Shown piece after piece: positions 23,460-37,200 of a stretch of 64,000 bases of DNA. Positions within the stretch are counted from its first letter, which is position 1; the number at the start of each line of letters is the position of its first letter. A program made the position numbers and the translations under genes. Below the pieces are notes generated by a model. It worked only from the letters and a program-made list of their open reading frames with translations. It did no database searches and had not been told where the DNA came from. The stretch is from Siphlonurus alternatus (Eukaryota; Arthropoda; Insecta; Ephemeroptera; Siphlonuridae), in assembly GCA_949825025.1 (NCBI GenBank), contig OX463778.1, positions 47,144,829 to 47,208,828 of the forward strand. The letters are read 5' to 3'.

Positions 23460-23900
23460 TCTGGTGCATCTGGTGTGGAAGTGAGCAGCTGTCAGTCCAA
23501 ACACAGTGCAGGCGACGGAAGAAAGAAATATATTATATAATATTGTATATTCCTTGGTGGTGCAGGCGCTATACCAAAGAGCTTACACTATAAGATCTCT
23601 GGCTATAATAGTCGAGTCTCCATGCTCTCGACAACGGGCGGAGGAGAGCTGAGTGAGCGTGAAAGACAGCAACCTCCCTCGCTTTCCTCGACCGTCTACT
23701 AGTACTGTAATAGCGACGACGTCTTGTATTAAATTTGCTGTCTTTTAATGCCGCATGATATCAGATTCGCGAGCAACAGAGCGCGCGGCATACAGGCACA
23801 TGTCATCTGAGCTGCTGATGAAATCTGAGACGCTTTGCATATAGAGCTCTTATAGCTCAGACTCTTTACAAGTAGTAGGTGTGGTTGCCTCTAATCTTAA
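23460..23900. other. GC-rich island
   Basis: Includes CGGGCGGAGGAGAGCTGAGTG, CTCCCTCGCTTTCCTCG and GCGACGACGTC. Unannotated; candidate regulatory DNA within the Nrt intron. Confidence 0.3.
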
Positions 23901-25576
23901 CTTGGCAATGGCTTTGCAATCATACTTTTTATAATTTTTAATATAAAGAAAAAAATTAACAACAAAACTCTCATTCAATTATATTCACGTCATGCTTGTT
24001 TTGTCAATGCATTCTTAACATAAAGTTGCACCATACTTTATATGATTACATATTGTAATTTTATCACATATAAAATTAATATTCAGAATTACATTTCTTC
24101 ATGGTAATTTTCATATTGTATAAAAATATATACAATCAAGTTAGCAATTATCGAGGATGAACGCTTTCTCACGGTGCATGCTGGGGGTTTTGATGGCGAT
24201 TGTAAGGCGGACTGGCCAAACTAGATAGTTATACAACTACCCCTCTCTTGACACTTACGTATATATATATAGCAGCAATCACATTGTGTCAGTAACAGCA
24301 GAGCAAAGGGACATAGGAGCGAGCATAAGTTATGTATATTATATAATGTATACGCATTGCCATAAGCTAAACCATCGTAAAGAATACAGTAAGCTACTTT
24401 ACAGTCATCGCAACGATGCAACTATATATGCTGCATGCAATATGAATATATGCATGTTTTACTGTAGGGAGGGTTTTATATTACCCATTTTACTTGGCTT
24501 TATATTTATTTTCTAGTCTGTCGATTAAACTTATTTTCCATGTCAGAAGTTTCAGTAGAAAATATAGACGAAAAATAGTCTTCTGCTTGGATCGAATCTT
24601 TCACAATATATAGTATATAATATTATTTTTTTTTTTATTACGCGTACTAATAGTACAAAGAATAATATACCACCAACTAATTTTTGTTGTATTATAATTA
24701 CTTGTTGTTCAATAAATACAATACGAATTTATTTATTGTTTCATGCAATGTTATTATCATATAATTAATATAATTTAATTTCTATAATGATTTAACTAAT
24801 TTAAAACTCAATATCATAAATAATGAAATAACCATACTGCAATATTTAATAATTGAATTGATTGTTGTAAATACAATAGAAAATATAAATTTATCAACGA
24901 AAGCCGAAAATAATACTTTATTGTTATTTTACTTATTTATTATATTAATTATTATATTATTACAGTGAGAGATATTACGTGTTTTGTATAAATTGTTTTT
25001 GTTTTTTTTCTTCGTCAAAATATCATATTATAGGTATCAAGGTATCAGAGCCATCAGTTCCAGCTGTCAAATTCGATAAGATGAAACACGAAGACAGTGT
25101 TATTATTGATTGAAGTTCTAGTCACAGTAGTCACCTCGAACTAGATCACATTTTTGTGGTTTAGTATGGCGAGTGCGTAGTCATCAGGTTTCAGTCCCGG
25201 GATCTTATCACATAGCTGAAAACTATTTTTCATACAAAACACACAAATAACATAAATTATGTATTATTTTGACGCAAATGAACTGTTATAAGTTTAGCTA
25301 GTTATTATAAGTTATAATTTTATATTTTTTATATAGTTATTTATAATTAAAATTATAATAATTAAATTAAATAAATTAGGACATAATACATACATGAATA
25401 CATTATTGTATAATTAAATTATTTAAATTATAAATGTAGTGATATAAGTAAAAAAAAAATCGCTACTTTTGTGATGGCAAAACTTTTCATCATGGAATAT
25501 AATATTTTGGGTACAGACTTTGATTTTGGGGCTGTTTTTCAAGTGTTAGAAAATTTGAATTCACTCTCAAGAAACC

Positions 25577-25599
25577 TTTTTTTTTTTTTTTTTTTTTTT
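25577..25599. repeat. Poly(T) run
   Basis: About 23 consecutive T; no associated retroposon was recognised. Confidence 0.85.
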
Positions 25600-27549
25600 G
25601 TGAAAAGCTATTTATATTAAGATGTGTTTTTTTTTCATGCCATGGTTAATAAATATTATAGTTATCAACTTTTATTTTATCGCAGTTTTTGCTTAATTTT
25701 TTTGAACTTTTTCTATGTATAGTTGTTAACTATGAATTCCGCTGTGATCCTATTTTACAAAATATAAAGAGATTACAACTATGATAATTATTGATAATAA
25801 TAATATTCTGCTATTAAACACATAATTAAGCATGTCATGCATGCACGCACCACATGCTACGATGACGAAAAAAAAAAAAACGTTTGTGTTTGAAATGATT
25901 CCCCTTTTGTTGTATGTAATTGGGCGAGATTTGATGGTTACAAGGAGCATGATACAGTGAGACAGAGCGTCTGGAAACTTTGGCTAGAGACTATAGAGCC
26001 CATTACTCCAGTGGTGACTAAGCATAGACAGTTAGGGGTCGTCATGTGACTATAAGATTGAGGCTGGTGATGTCACAATGACAAGTTTCTTAAACGACAT
26101 CATCACGAAGTTAACCCTTTTTATGTCAATGCAAGAACCTGCATAACAATATCAAATACTACCATCATATTTTATGTCATCTAGATTTATTAGAATAAAA
26201 ATATAATCCTATCGTAAATTTATGACAAAGATTCAAAACAAAAATAATTATTAATATGATTATATATAGTACTTGCATAAAAATGTATAGTAAAAGGTCA
26301 ATTATCGAACGTCTTGATTTGGGGTTGCAAAATAAAAATCTTCCCATTATTGAAGACTATATTGTTTTTATTTAACATTAGTAATTCGACATGTAAGTCT
26401 TATAAAGACAAAGAGACAAGTTTAATTTTTTAATTAAAACCTCAATTTGGCTAATGTTTTTTTAATGTCTTAATTGGTGGCCTAATTGAACGTTTGTATA
26501 TAAAAAGCCAAATTTAGCCTCCCTCTCAAGATGATAAGAATGGTCACGTTTTCTAATTTATTGATGGAAATCAAGTTGTTTTTATAGATGATGAGTTATA
26601 ATATTTTATTATTGAGTAGTTTGTACTTTTATATCGTGGTTTCCGACGGTGATTATATATATGGTAGTCAAAAGTGTGCCATATGGCTGGCAACTGCTCC
26701 AGATAGGGTACACAATGCATGCACGTAGGAAACTTGATGGTACTATGTATAGCTCACTATCAGTAATTATTGGGAGGAGTGAAGGTATAATAAAACCAAT
26801 AAAAAAGAGAGCTGCTCTTTACAATACAGGTGGCGTTAAATTACTTGACCATAACGTTAAAAAAAAAAAAAATTGTGAGGTCTCACCCATCAATAATTAT
26901 TAGCTCGTTCTTTACACTTCATTGAACATAAAATAAATTAAGAACAATTCAATTTTATTTAAGCGTAGAGGTTTTAAGTTAATTTATTTTTTATTTTTTT
27001 CCGCCCATTCATTTTATGTTCAATATAGGCAGTTTAATTTATAAGATAAAATGGCTATAAGGATAATAGGATGATAGTCTACACTCCGTGTCAAATTTAA
27101 GGCTTAACCTGAGAAATTTGGACGAAAAATTCGCTACAACAGATTTTCTTCAAATTAATTTGGTGGACTCACAACAATCGTCAAATTAGCTCTGAATTTT
27201 TTCGGAATTTTTTAACCGTTGGTTTAATTATAATTAATTTATTTAAATGAGAATTTTTTATCCTTCCAATGTTAAATTTGTTAATTAGCATTGCAAAAAA
27301 ACTATACAACAGATTCTTTTACTTTTTTTTTTACTAAAGCCTAATTTTTTAGACTATTTTTCTGAATTGTTTTCATATATTTTGAACCGTGGCGATGATC
27401 GTTTCCTATATGTGATGAGAAATGTGGCAACGTTCTCAAGGACTGTTGTCACCACCCCCTCCTAAAAATTTAAACTCATTCCAATGCAAACAGTGTTGCC
27501 ACTATAGCCACGCCTCTTGACCTTGACAGACAAATTCTCAGGTTATACC

Positions 27550-27943
27550 TTAAGGTAGAGATAACGTCGAACAGCTGTTCGACGTAATCCCCTTTGATTA
27601 TCATGTAAACCTTAGCAAATTGACAAAAATTCTGAAATTTTTTTGAGAGGCAGATATTAGTGCCTAAAAGCCATAGCAAAAGTTTCAAAAACATTTAACG
27701 AGCCGATTTTTTTAAATTAATTTTTTTAGTTTGGCTCTCCATGGGAAAGCCCTATGCTGAAAATTAAAAAAATTAATTAAAAAAAATCAGCTCGTTAAAT
27801 CGTTTTGAATTTTTTTCTATGGCTTTTAGGCACTAATATCTGCCTCTCAAAAAAATTTCAGAATTTTTGTCAATTTGCTAAGGTTTACATGTTAATCAAA
27901 GGGCATTACGTCGATCAGCTGTTCAGCGTTATCTCTACCTTAA
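27550..27943. mobile_element. TTAA-bounded palindromic MITE, copy 4
   Basis: Starts TTAAGGTAGAGATAACGTCG with CAGCTG just inside, and ends with the mirror image CGTTATCTCTACCTTAA. The arms are near-perfect over ~190 bases (GCAAATTGACAAAAATTCTG on the left). Two mirror open frames of 72 codons are only the two arms read outward. Interior unrelated to copies 1 and 3. Confidence 0.85.
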
Positions 27944-28584
27944 TAAGGTTTTGTCGCGCGTGTTTGCAATGTCCTCGGTCAGTTTACAGCGAAGGATCTA
28001 ACTGGCACATCAACACGAACTGAATACTTCCTAGCATCTCCGACCATAATCTAAATGTATATGACTGCCAGTGTATGGTAACTGCGAATATATAATAGTA
28101 TAAAAAACAACTTTACTGTATTATACACAAATATATTACACTAATATAAGTGGTGGTGAAGTACGTAGCAAAAAAAAAAAAAAAAAAAACGTAGAAAAAG
28201 TGAAAAACTGATAACTATAATATATATAATATGTACGAAATGTTGTTTGTGAATTTGTATATTAATATAATTAATCATCAGTTCAATGGATGGGTGTGTG
28301 TGTTTGTGCATGTATAATAGCCATCTTAAAGATAACAATCTTCAGAGTCTTCAGACTATAAGACAATCTAGAAGAGAAATTAATAAACTTTTCAAATCAT
28401 AATGTAAATGTTATCTAAGAGAGATTTTCGTTTACATTTTCGTGTACATTTTCGTTCCAGCTTTCAGGTGAGGGAGGAGACGTAAATGGAATATGAAAAT
28501 AAAAATAATAAAAAATGAAAAAAATAAACGCGATAAAAACTTGAAATGGGCTCAAATTATTCTTAATATGAATGGTGTGATTTT

Positions 28585-28645
28585 GTTATATAATATACCT
28601 ACCCGCCCTTAGATTTTGTTCTATAATACCTACCCGCCCTTAAAA
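28585..28645. repeat. 30-bp tandem duplication
   Basis: TTGTTATATAATATACCTAC followed by CCGCCCTTAG is repeated with small changes directly after itself. Confidence 0.75.
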
Positions 28646-29019
28646 ACAAATTTTAAACGCTGAGATATACAATAAAATAATTAAACAAGTACCACTGTAT
28701 ACTCTGTATAGAGAGAAATTGAGGGGCATGATGTATGTCGCCGAAACGCCTTGCATTATATATTATACTGCAATGTATACTTACTGCATGTTGCACCTCT
28801 GATAATACTGTAAGGAAAAAAAGTAGAAAACATTAACAATATATAACCAATATGTAGCTAATGTAACTATATATCATCAGTTTCATATTACAGTAATAAT
28901 TAATAGTAAAAAAAAAAGTGTTTATTGTTTAATGACATCATTATTAGTATTTTAGTATTTACTCTACTGTATTTCACTTTTATATATAAGCTATAAATAG
29001 CACATGGCCCTTAGAATTT

Positions 29020-29260
29020 AATTCAATTTCAAAAATGATGAAAAGGAGAAATTTTCTGAACGTAGGTGCATACTGTGTTGGTGCACCATGCACAATGGTA
29101 CACACAGATATCGCTAGGGGGGCTGATTGTCTGCGAAACATCCAGCAGCAATCAGCGGTGAGCGTGTCTAAATCAGCTGGCACGCCGGCGGGAGGTTGCA
29201 GCCTGATCATCAGCCCCCGCCCCCCTGCCCGCTGACTGTGCCACATCTTTCCGAGAAGAT
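29020..29260. other. GC-rich island
   Basis: Contains GGCACGCCGGCGGGAGG and CCCCCGCCCCCCTGCCCGC. Open on both strands for ~66 to 88 codons, but without recognisable protein features. Confidence 0.3.
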
Positions 29261-29623
29261 ACTGCTCTAAAACAGCCCTAAAATGTTCAACGTGACGAGT
29301 ATGACCTTAATATTTTTTTTATACAATTAATTGCATAACTCAGTGAGCCGTATAGTGAGGATGATGTTAATAATGATCATACTTCCTTTTTGCTTATATA
29401 CATCAATATATAACATCAACTCAGGTTGAAAAAATTATTAGATCGGAACATTGGAATTTACAGTCTTGGAAGCAATAAATTTTCATGTTCTACATTACAT
29501 TATTATGTTATATAGGAATATTTATAATTATTATACACATATTTTTTTAACACTAGAAAAATTTTAATTAATATATTTGCTTGATCCTTTATATATTTTT
29601 ATATTTTTAAAAAAATGAAAAAG

Positions 29624-29740
<117 letters not shown>

Positions 29741-30149
29741 AACAGGGGGTACAAAAAAATATAACTTGAGCTTTTTGTTGAGGTATATGTGTGCAGTGAG
29801 AACTTTTGGATACATCTTTTCTTCTTTAAACATTTTTTCCTTGTCTATATAAGAACGGCGTTATTTGTGTATTATGAGAGAGTATAGTAGCTAGGATTCT
29901 CCTACGGTAAGGGTAGTGTCTGTTATCGGGGCTTTCGAGGTGCTGCTGGGGAGACACAGAGATAGGGTGAGCTACAGCGTCGTGCTATGGCAGCCAAGTA
30001 GTGCTGCATGCACCCCCACCAACCCCTAGCGCCCCTCATCTGGCCTGGGTCGCCATGACAACAGTAACCATAGTAACTTGCTTCAGCCAACGCCTTGCTC
30101 CTTGTGACTAACATGTATTCCCATAGTAAAAGGTTACAGAAATATCACC

Positions 30150-30340
30150 TAATTATAATATGTTATAATATATAATTATATATATTATATATGAATAAAT
30201 ATATCATCTTAATAATATATATATTATAAATTATTATAATTAATTATAATAAAATCAAGTAATCTCTCAGCTCACTCTGTTAATTTTATAATATATATAT
30301 TATATATATATTATATTATTATATATATATTAATGATGAT
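30150..30340. repeat. (TA)-rich low-complexity region
   Basis: Dense ATATATTA/TATAATT interruptions with little else. Confidence 0.7.
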
Positions 30341-30957
30341 GATCATAAATAAGTTATAATTACATTGCGTTATAATATAATAAGTGAACTTAATTGTTAT
30401 ATAATAAATTGTCACAGTAAATTTTCATGTTCTTGCTTCATACAAAATCATGACAAAATATACTTTTATTATTTTACTTGCTGTTTTTGCATTAAAAACT
30501 TATGAGGAAACGTGCTGCAAAACATAATTATAATCGTAATATATATTATAATCATAATATTATATGTATAATGTATTGTGGCACACTGTTTCAGATTTTT
30601 TCAAACAAGTACGAACATGCGAAGTATGCGAACATTTTTTTAGAAATATAATATTCATTAAAAATCGCGATATCAGATTTTTTTTTGAGCACCTGCGAAA
30701 AAAAATCCTCTTTACAACATCATTATTTTAAAGTGGCGTAGAAAAGTACCGTACAGTATCTTGATATTATTTAAGGTTCACTTTTTAATAATCACGAAAG
30801 CTCGCACAGTCGAGTACCCTATATTATGTATGAACGTATATTAAGAGAAGTGTTCTGTTGGAGCCAAATTTATAACGTTTAAAATCTCATTAATTTTTTA
30901 TGACCCAATTAGTAGTAATATCATTGTATAAATATTTGATTAATTATTATACACTCT

Positions 30958-31072
30958 CACTACGTTTACATGATGGTGTTTAATTGATACGTATCCGTTG
31001 ACGACGCCTCATAAGAATAACATTATCCGTCGTCAACGAATACGCATTAAACACCGTCATGTAAACGTAGTG
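30958..31072. mobile_element. Short palindromic MITE
   Basis: CACTACGTTTACATGATGGT ..TTTAAT..CGTATCCGTTGACGACG and its complement ending CATGTAAACGTAGTG. ~115 bases with ~45-base arms and a central loop; weaker pairing extends to flanking TA dinucleotides. Confidence 0.8.
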
Positions 31073-32084
31073 ATTGTGTACGTAAATACAATACAATATT
31101 AATATTGTAATGTACTTATATCATATAGCTAAATCTAAGAGTAAATATATTGTACTGTACAGGCATATTACAGACAGGCGTACTCTTTTGCAGGGAGGGT
31201 TTCATGCTTTACGGCGCATGTACATTTGTTTTCCCTTTTCTACATTTCATTCTCTTCAGGTTTTTCGGGTGTGGCTCAAACATGTGCCTTTTTGTTTCAT
31301 AAACTTGAAATGTTTAGTAGAAACTAGAAACAAAATATCTTAATTAGAATATTATATAATTATTATAGTGACACAGAACAAAAATACATAAAGTAAAGTT
31401 AGTTTTTTTCTTATAAATAATGAGGTTAATGATCACTTGATTATTATTTTATGTATATTTAATTTTCTCTATAATAAATGTTCAAAAATATAGCTTTATA
31501 CGGAGTATAGCTCGTCGTCTTTTCAATTACATTGTAATTTTTATATAATATGTATTGTGTAGTCTAAAAAATAAATTTAATAAATAAATTTATGTTTTAA
31601 CCAGGAGTAATTATCATTTACAACATAAATCTCGATAAAAAAATCTTAATTATTTATAGTTTTAAACGTACGTTACAACACTGCAATGAGTGTCGCCTCT
31701 TTTGAGGTTTTTCATATGTATCAATAAATGTATAAAATTGTAAAAGTTGCATGGTAAAATAAACAAACTTTAATAAATACAATAATAAAAAATGAGCTTC
31801 CTAATTAGATGCACTATCTTTATGTTCAATTAGTTTCAGTGAAAGTTGTTTAAGTTGTCTTGATTATTCATGTTAAAATTTTAGAATACATACGGGCTTT
31901 CGGGACAAAAAAAAAAAAGCATAATAAATAAGTCTATATTATATCATGTATATAGTGTATATACCCGCTTCTTGTGTAACGAATAGTCTAGTGTTGAGGG
32001 AAATCATATAATAACACATGCTATACTGTATATATATATTTATAACTATATATAATATGCTGTAGTGAGGGAGGAAAGGGGTCA

Positions 32085-32265
32085 TGATTTGAGAGCCAGC
32101 ATCATAGTCATCATGAGGAGGTTGGAGTGCCTATAGAGAAAACACCTCTGTGTGCTCTCGCGAGTCGTGAATAGCGAGCATGGGGATCGAGGGTTTCCGT
32201 GGGAAACGTCAGGGGCGCAATCGCAAGCTAATGACCGGAAGATTCGTGGGCAGCTTCGTTAGTTA
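32085..32265. other. GC-richer segment
   Basis: Contains CTCTCGCGAGTCGTGAATAG and GGTTTCCGTGGGAAACG, a small palindrome. No coding support; possibly regulatory. Confidence 0.25.
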
Positions 32266-33875
32266 CAAATATTCTAACCCCATTTATATCAACAATACGT
32301 CAAAAAATTAGAAAGGGTTCCTGTTATTACTATTTTTTTTAATATTATTTAGGTTGAATGAAAAGGAGAATCATTATTTGTTACTAAAATAAATACACAA
32401 AGAAATAGAAACTAAAGAAGAATGATGTATTGGTACTAAAGTTAAGAATAGCGTTTTCAAAAACACTGTACATAGATTTTTTTTTTATTATTATTGTATG
32501 TAAATATAATAATATTATTGGAATACATTTTGTTCAAATATTTGTAATTTTCCTTATAAATATATTTTTATGCATTGATTTAATATTTGCTTTATAAAAT
32601 ATTTTGCTCTGCTTTTGAATTAATTTACTTTCCATTCCAGTGAAAACGCTTCTGGCATGAAATTCTATACAAGCTTGTCATTCCATCCTCAACTTCCAGC
32701 CCATTCCTCGCGTATTTTCATCTCACTCCATAGATGATAAAGTTTATATCGATTTTTTTTACCAAATAAAATAACTCAATTTTACCATTCTGTTATTTGA
32801 AACCAATGCATGTTGGTTAATTTTTCATACGGTTATTTTGTATGTAATATTACACTTTTTGAAGGTAATTGTGATTGATAGGTGAGATTTTCCCCCATCT
32901 TTTGTTATTTTTTTAATGGGCTGCATTGGCGGTCAGTAGTGAGAGAAAAATTCTTATTCTTACCACCTCATTTCCTGTTTTTTTTTTTTTTTAATTCATG
33001 ATGCCTTATAATATTAAATTGAATTTTATATAATAATAAACAGACTCACCGGAAGTTCAGTGAAACACGTAGCACTCATTCCAATCTAATTATATTAATT
33101 TAGCCTTAGTACATATATTATAGACATAATGTGTTCCTTCGTTCCTTAGAATTTAGCAACAATATATTTTTAGCTCCATGAAAGTCCTTTAAAATGAGAC
33201 TTAAAATATGGCCGGTATAATATAATATTATAATATAAAGTATGTACACTTTTTGTGTTTAATAAAAGACTAATAATAATAATAATAATATAAAAAGCAA
33301 CTAAACAACGAACTGTGATTTATACTTGATAAACGTATAAATTATAATACCCACACATCATGCTTGCTCTTTAATCCTCTTTCTATTGAACTAGCTAGTG
33401 ATACAATTTCATCTGTATATTTCTGCAATTTTAGACTACTCATCTATTATAATATCTATGCATAATCGTCTCAATTTATTTATTTTTTTTTATTTAAACC
33501 CTTTAATTAAATAAAACTACATATATACTAATATTATTTCTTAATTCAGTTGAATAAAGAGTGGCATACAAAACATTACTTGTAAGACATCACGAATTTA
33601 TATAGTGATGATACATCAATAATATAATGCAATTAATGTATAAATTGTTTTCATTTGTTTTATTTTTAAGTTTGACACATCACATTAATGGTATAAAATG
33701 CTGTAGATATGATTAATAAATAAATAAAAATAAAAGAAACAAAAAAATGATTTCGTCAAATCGTTGCATTTCTTATAGTAAGTACATTAAATTTCAATAA
33801 AATCATTGCATTGTTAGTACAAACGTAGTGATGAGTGGTTGAGTTTGCTTATTTGTGTCGTGTGTTGCAGCAGGG

Positions 33876-34208
33876 ATGAGCGGCGAGTCGGTGCCCCCGG
33901 CCGTGGCGGCGGTGAAGAGCGAGGACAAGCGCGAGATCGAGGACGAGGAGCGGGAGAAGATGCTGAACGCGGAGAACAAGCGCACTGACGAAGACCAGTC
34001 TCCGTCCTCCGAGCCCCCCGCGTTACCCAGCCTGCCTCCACCAGATCTTGAAGAGGCGGGGGAACCTAAGGAAGAGATTGCTGCCCCCGAGGAGGCCGAG
34101 GTCGCCCCAGAAAAGGAGGCAGAAAAGGAGAAAAAGAGACGTATACCAAACATCAACATTAAGATGCCCTCGTTCCTAACTCGCAACAAGTCACGAGAGC
34201 GAGCAAAG
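33876..34208 (+). CDS. Nrt: Nrt coding exon 1 (cytoplasmic)
   Basis: Starts MSGESVPPAVAAVKSEDKRE and ends KMPSFLTRNKSRERAK; 111 codons, donor AAG|GTAAGA. The ATG lies 5 bases after a TTGCAG acceptor, or 2 after the overlapping CAG, so at least one noncoding exon lies upstream. Acidic with a basic end. Confidence 0.88.
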
Positions 34209-37200
34209 GTAAGAGCTGATCGATTCTTATGTAAATCACATAGCCTTTCAATGAAAACTACTGCATGGCATTCTAGCCTTTCAGTTCGACTATAATAGAG
34301 GGCTTAGAAACATAGAAACCCTTATCTATGTATGGCCTTGCTTGCTTGCATGATATTTAAAATTTAGAAACAAATGCACTAGTGATGTATTGTGGCTATT
34401 GAAAAAATTCACTGAGATCCAGGAGACTTTACATGTAGTTATGATGAATTGATTATTTCTATTTGTTTCACTATCTAATTCACAAAACATAAAACAATTC
34501 TGAAAGGTATTCTATTTTTAGCTCATAACATCTCTCAGACAAACTTAACTGCAACCATAAATCATTTAAGATCTGCTCTTTCGTTTATGAAGCTTAGAGA
34601 CGTCACTATCTGTAATGTATACAAAGTTACAAACTATACAAAGTGCATATGACCTGAATGTTTGAACTTAAACTTTATTTAAAAATAATATGCTATACCA
34701 TTGAGACAAAAAGGATGTCCAAAAATAGCTCTTTAGAAAAGAGGCAATAGCAGAAGTTATACAAAATGAAAAACTTCGAACTGTGTTATTTAGTGTGACA
34801 CTGGGACCAGACAGAGGACCAAACAAACATTGCTTGGTGAGCTGCAGCTTGCTATAGGGATCTTTTAAAAAGACGCCGTGCTCTCGTGCGTGAATAAAAA
34901 AACTAACAAAACTTCAGCATCTATAGTTGCATGATCAATGTCATGGGAAAGTGTCAAGCAAATAGTATTTAAAGTATAAACCATAGAAATCCTTTTATAT
35001 AAGTATATTGTGCTTCAAATTAAAACAAAGCCTAGCTTTTGACTATAGCTATAGAACTAACTACTATAAAGTATAATTATAAGATTCTGGATATTTAAGA
35101 CTTTTATCGCTTCAAAGATCTACTATAAAAAATTACAAATCCAATTGCAATGAAAATGCATGATAATAATATAATATGTCATTGATCGAACTATGATTTT
35201 TGTAAGTGAATCTAAGTATATTAAAAAGAATATAATTTTATAAAAAAATATAAAGTTATCCTTCGTTTGAATTATCACAATTAAAAAAAGAAACATACTA
35301 AATTGTTATACAATTTCAAGTACTGTATTTATTTTATATTGGCATTGGCTAGCATGTACCGTTATCTTTTGGTTAACGCATGATATAATGTAATAAAAAT
35401 TACGAGTTTCTCAGTGAGGAAAGGAAAGGTATATAAGCTCAAACGTATCGGTAATTGCATTAAACAACTTCCGTGTGCTTGGCTGATGTATTGGTCTTTG
35501 TTGGTGACCGCTCGCTTGTGAAGCCCAGCGAACTTGCCAGCCACCGGTGAGCAATATACGCCGAACGAGCGTGACATGCTCCACTGACCTGAGATCGATC
35601 CAATCATCGCAGAAAGGTGACTGATCATATTAATAAAAATTGAATTTGCTCCAACACCAGTGGGGGATTTAAATAAATGCATTAAAAAAAAAAGATTAGA
35701 ATGATCGATGCGTGGGTCTATGTAGAAAGAGAAAAATTGGAAGGGAATGATGCATTCCCAACAGAGTCCTGTGTTAATAAAAAATAAACAGTGATAGACG
35801 AGTCTACTCTGCAGGCAGGCCAACATCAAATCTAAATTTTATATGAGATTGCATGTATGCCCCCACCTGACCCCATCCCTCCCCCAGCACCGTCTCTCCA
35901 TTGCAGTTAAAGACTTCCGTGATTGCAGCAACTCTTGATCAACTTGTATAATCTATCTATAGTTCGCCTAAAATACATTTATTTTAAATAATTTTTAAAT
36001 ATAGATTTTTAAGTTGGAACCAAACAAGCATAACAAAATTACTATAATTTTTTCATTATTTACCGTATTGATATGAAGCCTTTACTACGTGATTTTACCC
36101 AATTATGTTTTATGGACATTAATATTGAAATTAAGCTTCAAATCTAATTTAAATACTTAAATTTCGTACAGTGCATATTTTTGCTTGAAATTTTAATATT
36201 TTTCTTTAAAAATAATAATAATAATAATAATAAAAAAAAACGAAAACGAAAGCTTACTAAGAATATGTGCAGTTCATTAACTTCATTTGTACTGTACTGC
36301 TGAATTTGAAGATTCTATTTTTCTTGTAGAGAATTTAGAGAAAGCAGCGCTCTACGATCGTTCAGGTAGTTTTTACCCCTTGTTTGCAGAGTCGTATTGA
36401 GTCGTAAAAAGGTGCGCGGGGCGGCGGCGTGTTTCTAATATCGCGACAAAGGCCACGGGTATTACCTATGCTACGTACAGTACATATTCCACGTATCACC
36501 TCCTCAGCAGCTAGGGTTGGTGGCACACACAGGAACGCGCGACTGCAGCAGCGGGCAGCCACGCAGAGCGAGAGGTTCCCTGCTATGTCCGCAACAGCAG
36601 CTGCCGCGGTTAATTGTGATTCGAGGGACTGTAAAACATGAGTGAGGTATGCAATCAGCTAGCAGGAGCGAGAATTATTGTTGGGGGGATTTAAAAAATA
36701 TTAATAAAAAAAGAAAAAAAAAATTAAAAATGCACTCTTAAAAAAAGTGCGTGTTAACCGGAAATTGTATGGTGACGTCACTTGAAAAAAAAAGTGGAGG
36801 GGATGAATGAGAGGGAAAATAAAATATATCCCACCCTTGTTTTATTGTGTCACGCGTGAGTCGCATAGAATCAGAGTACAGTCTCTAACAAAACTTCTAG
36901 ACGACTTTGATGTAGCTGATATACTTGGCTTCTTTTATGCCAGGCATGTACACATGTTTTATAATAATTATTCGTTTTTCTCTGCTTGATATCTACTTTT
37001 ATTATTGTTTTTTCCAGTCCAAACTTATATACTCGTTATTAGAGACATCAATATATGTATTATTATTATGTATATAACAGAGGGAATCACAGATTTAAAA
37101 TGATAAAATATTATGATATTAAGTCAATTTACACTTTTATCCTTTAAGATGTCTTGCAGAGATTTATTTTGTTTATTTGCAGCTGTATTTTTATTTAGAA

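Noticed and set aside
27476..28023. Two nearly identical 72-codon frames on opposite strands
   Set aside because: They are the two arms of the TTAA palindromic MITE read outward.
33803..34189. 128-codon minus-strand frame across the first Nrt coding exon
   Set aside because: Antisense shadow of a GC-rich, acidic coding exon; the plus frame has splice sites and family features.
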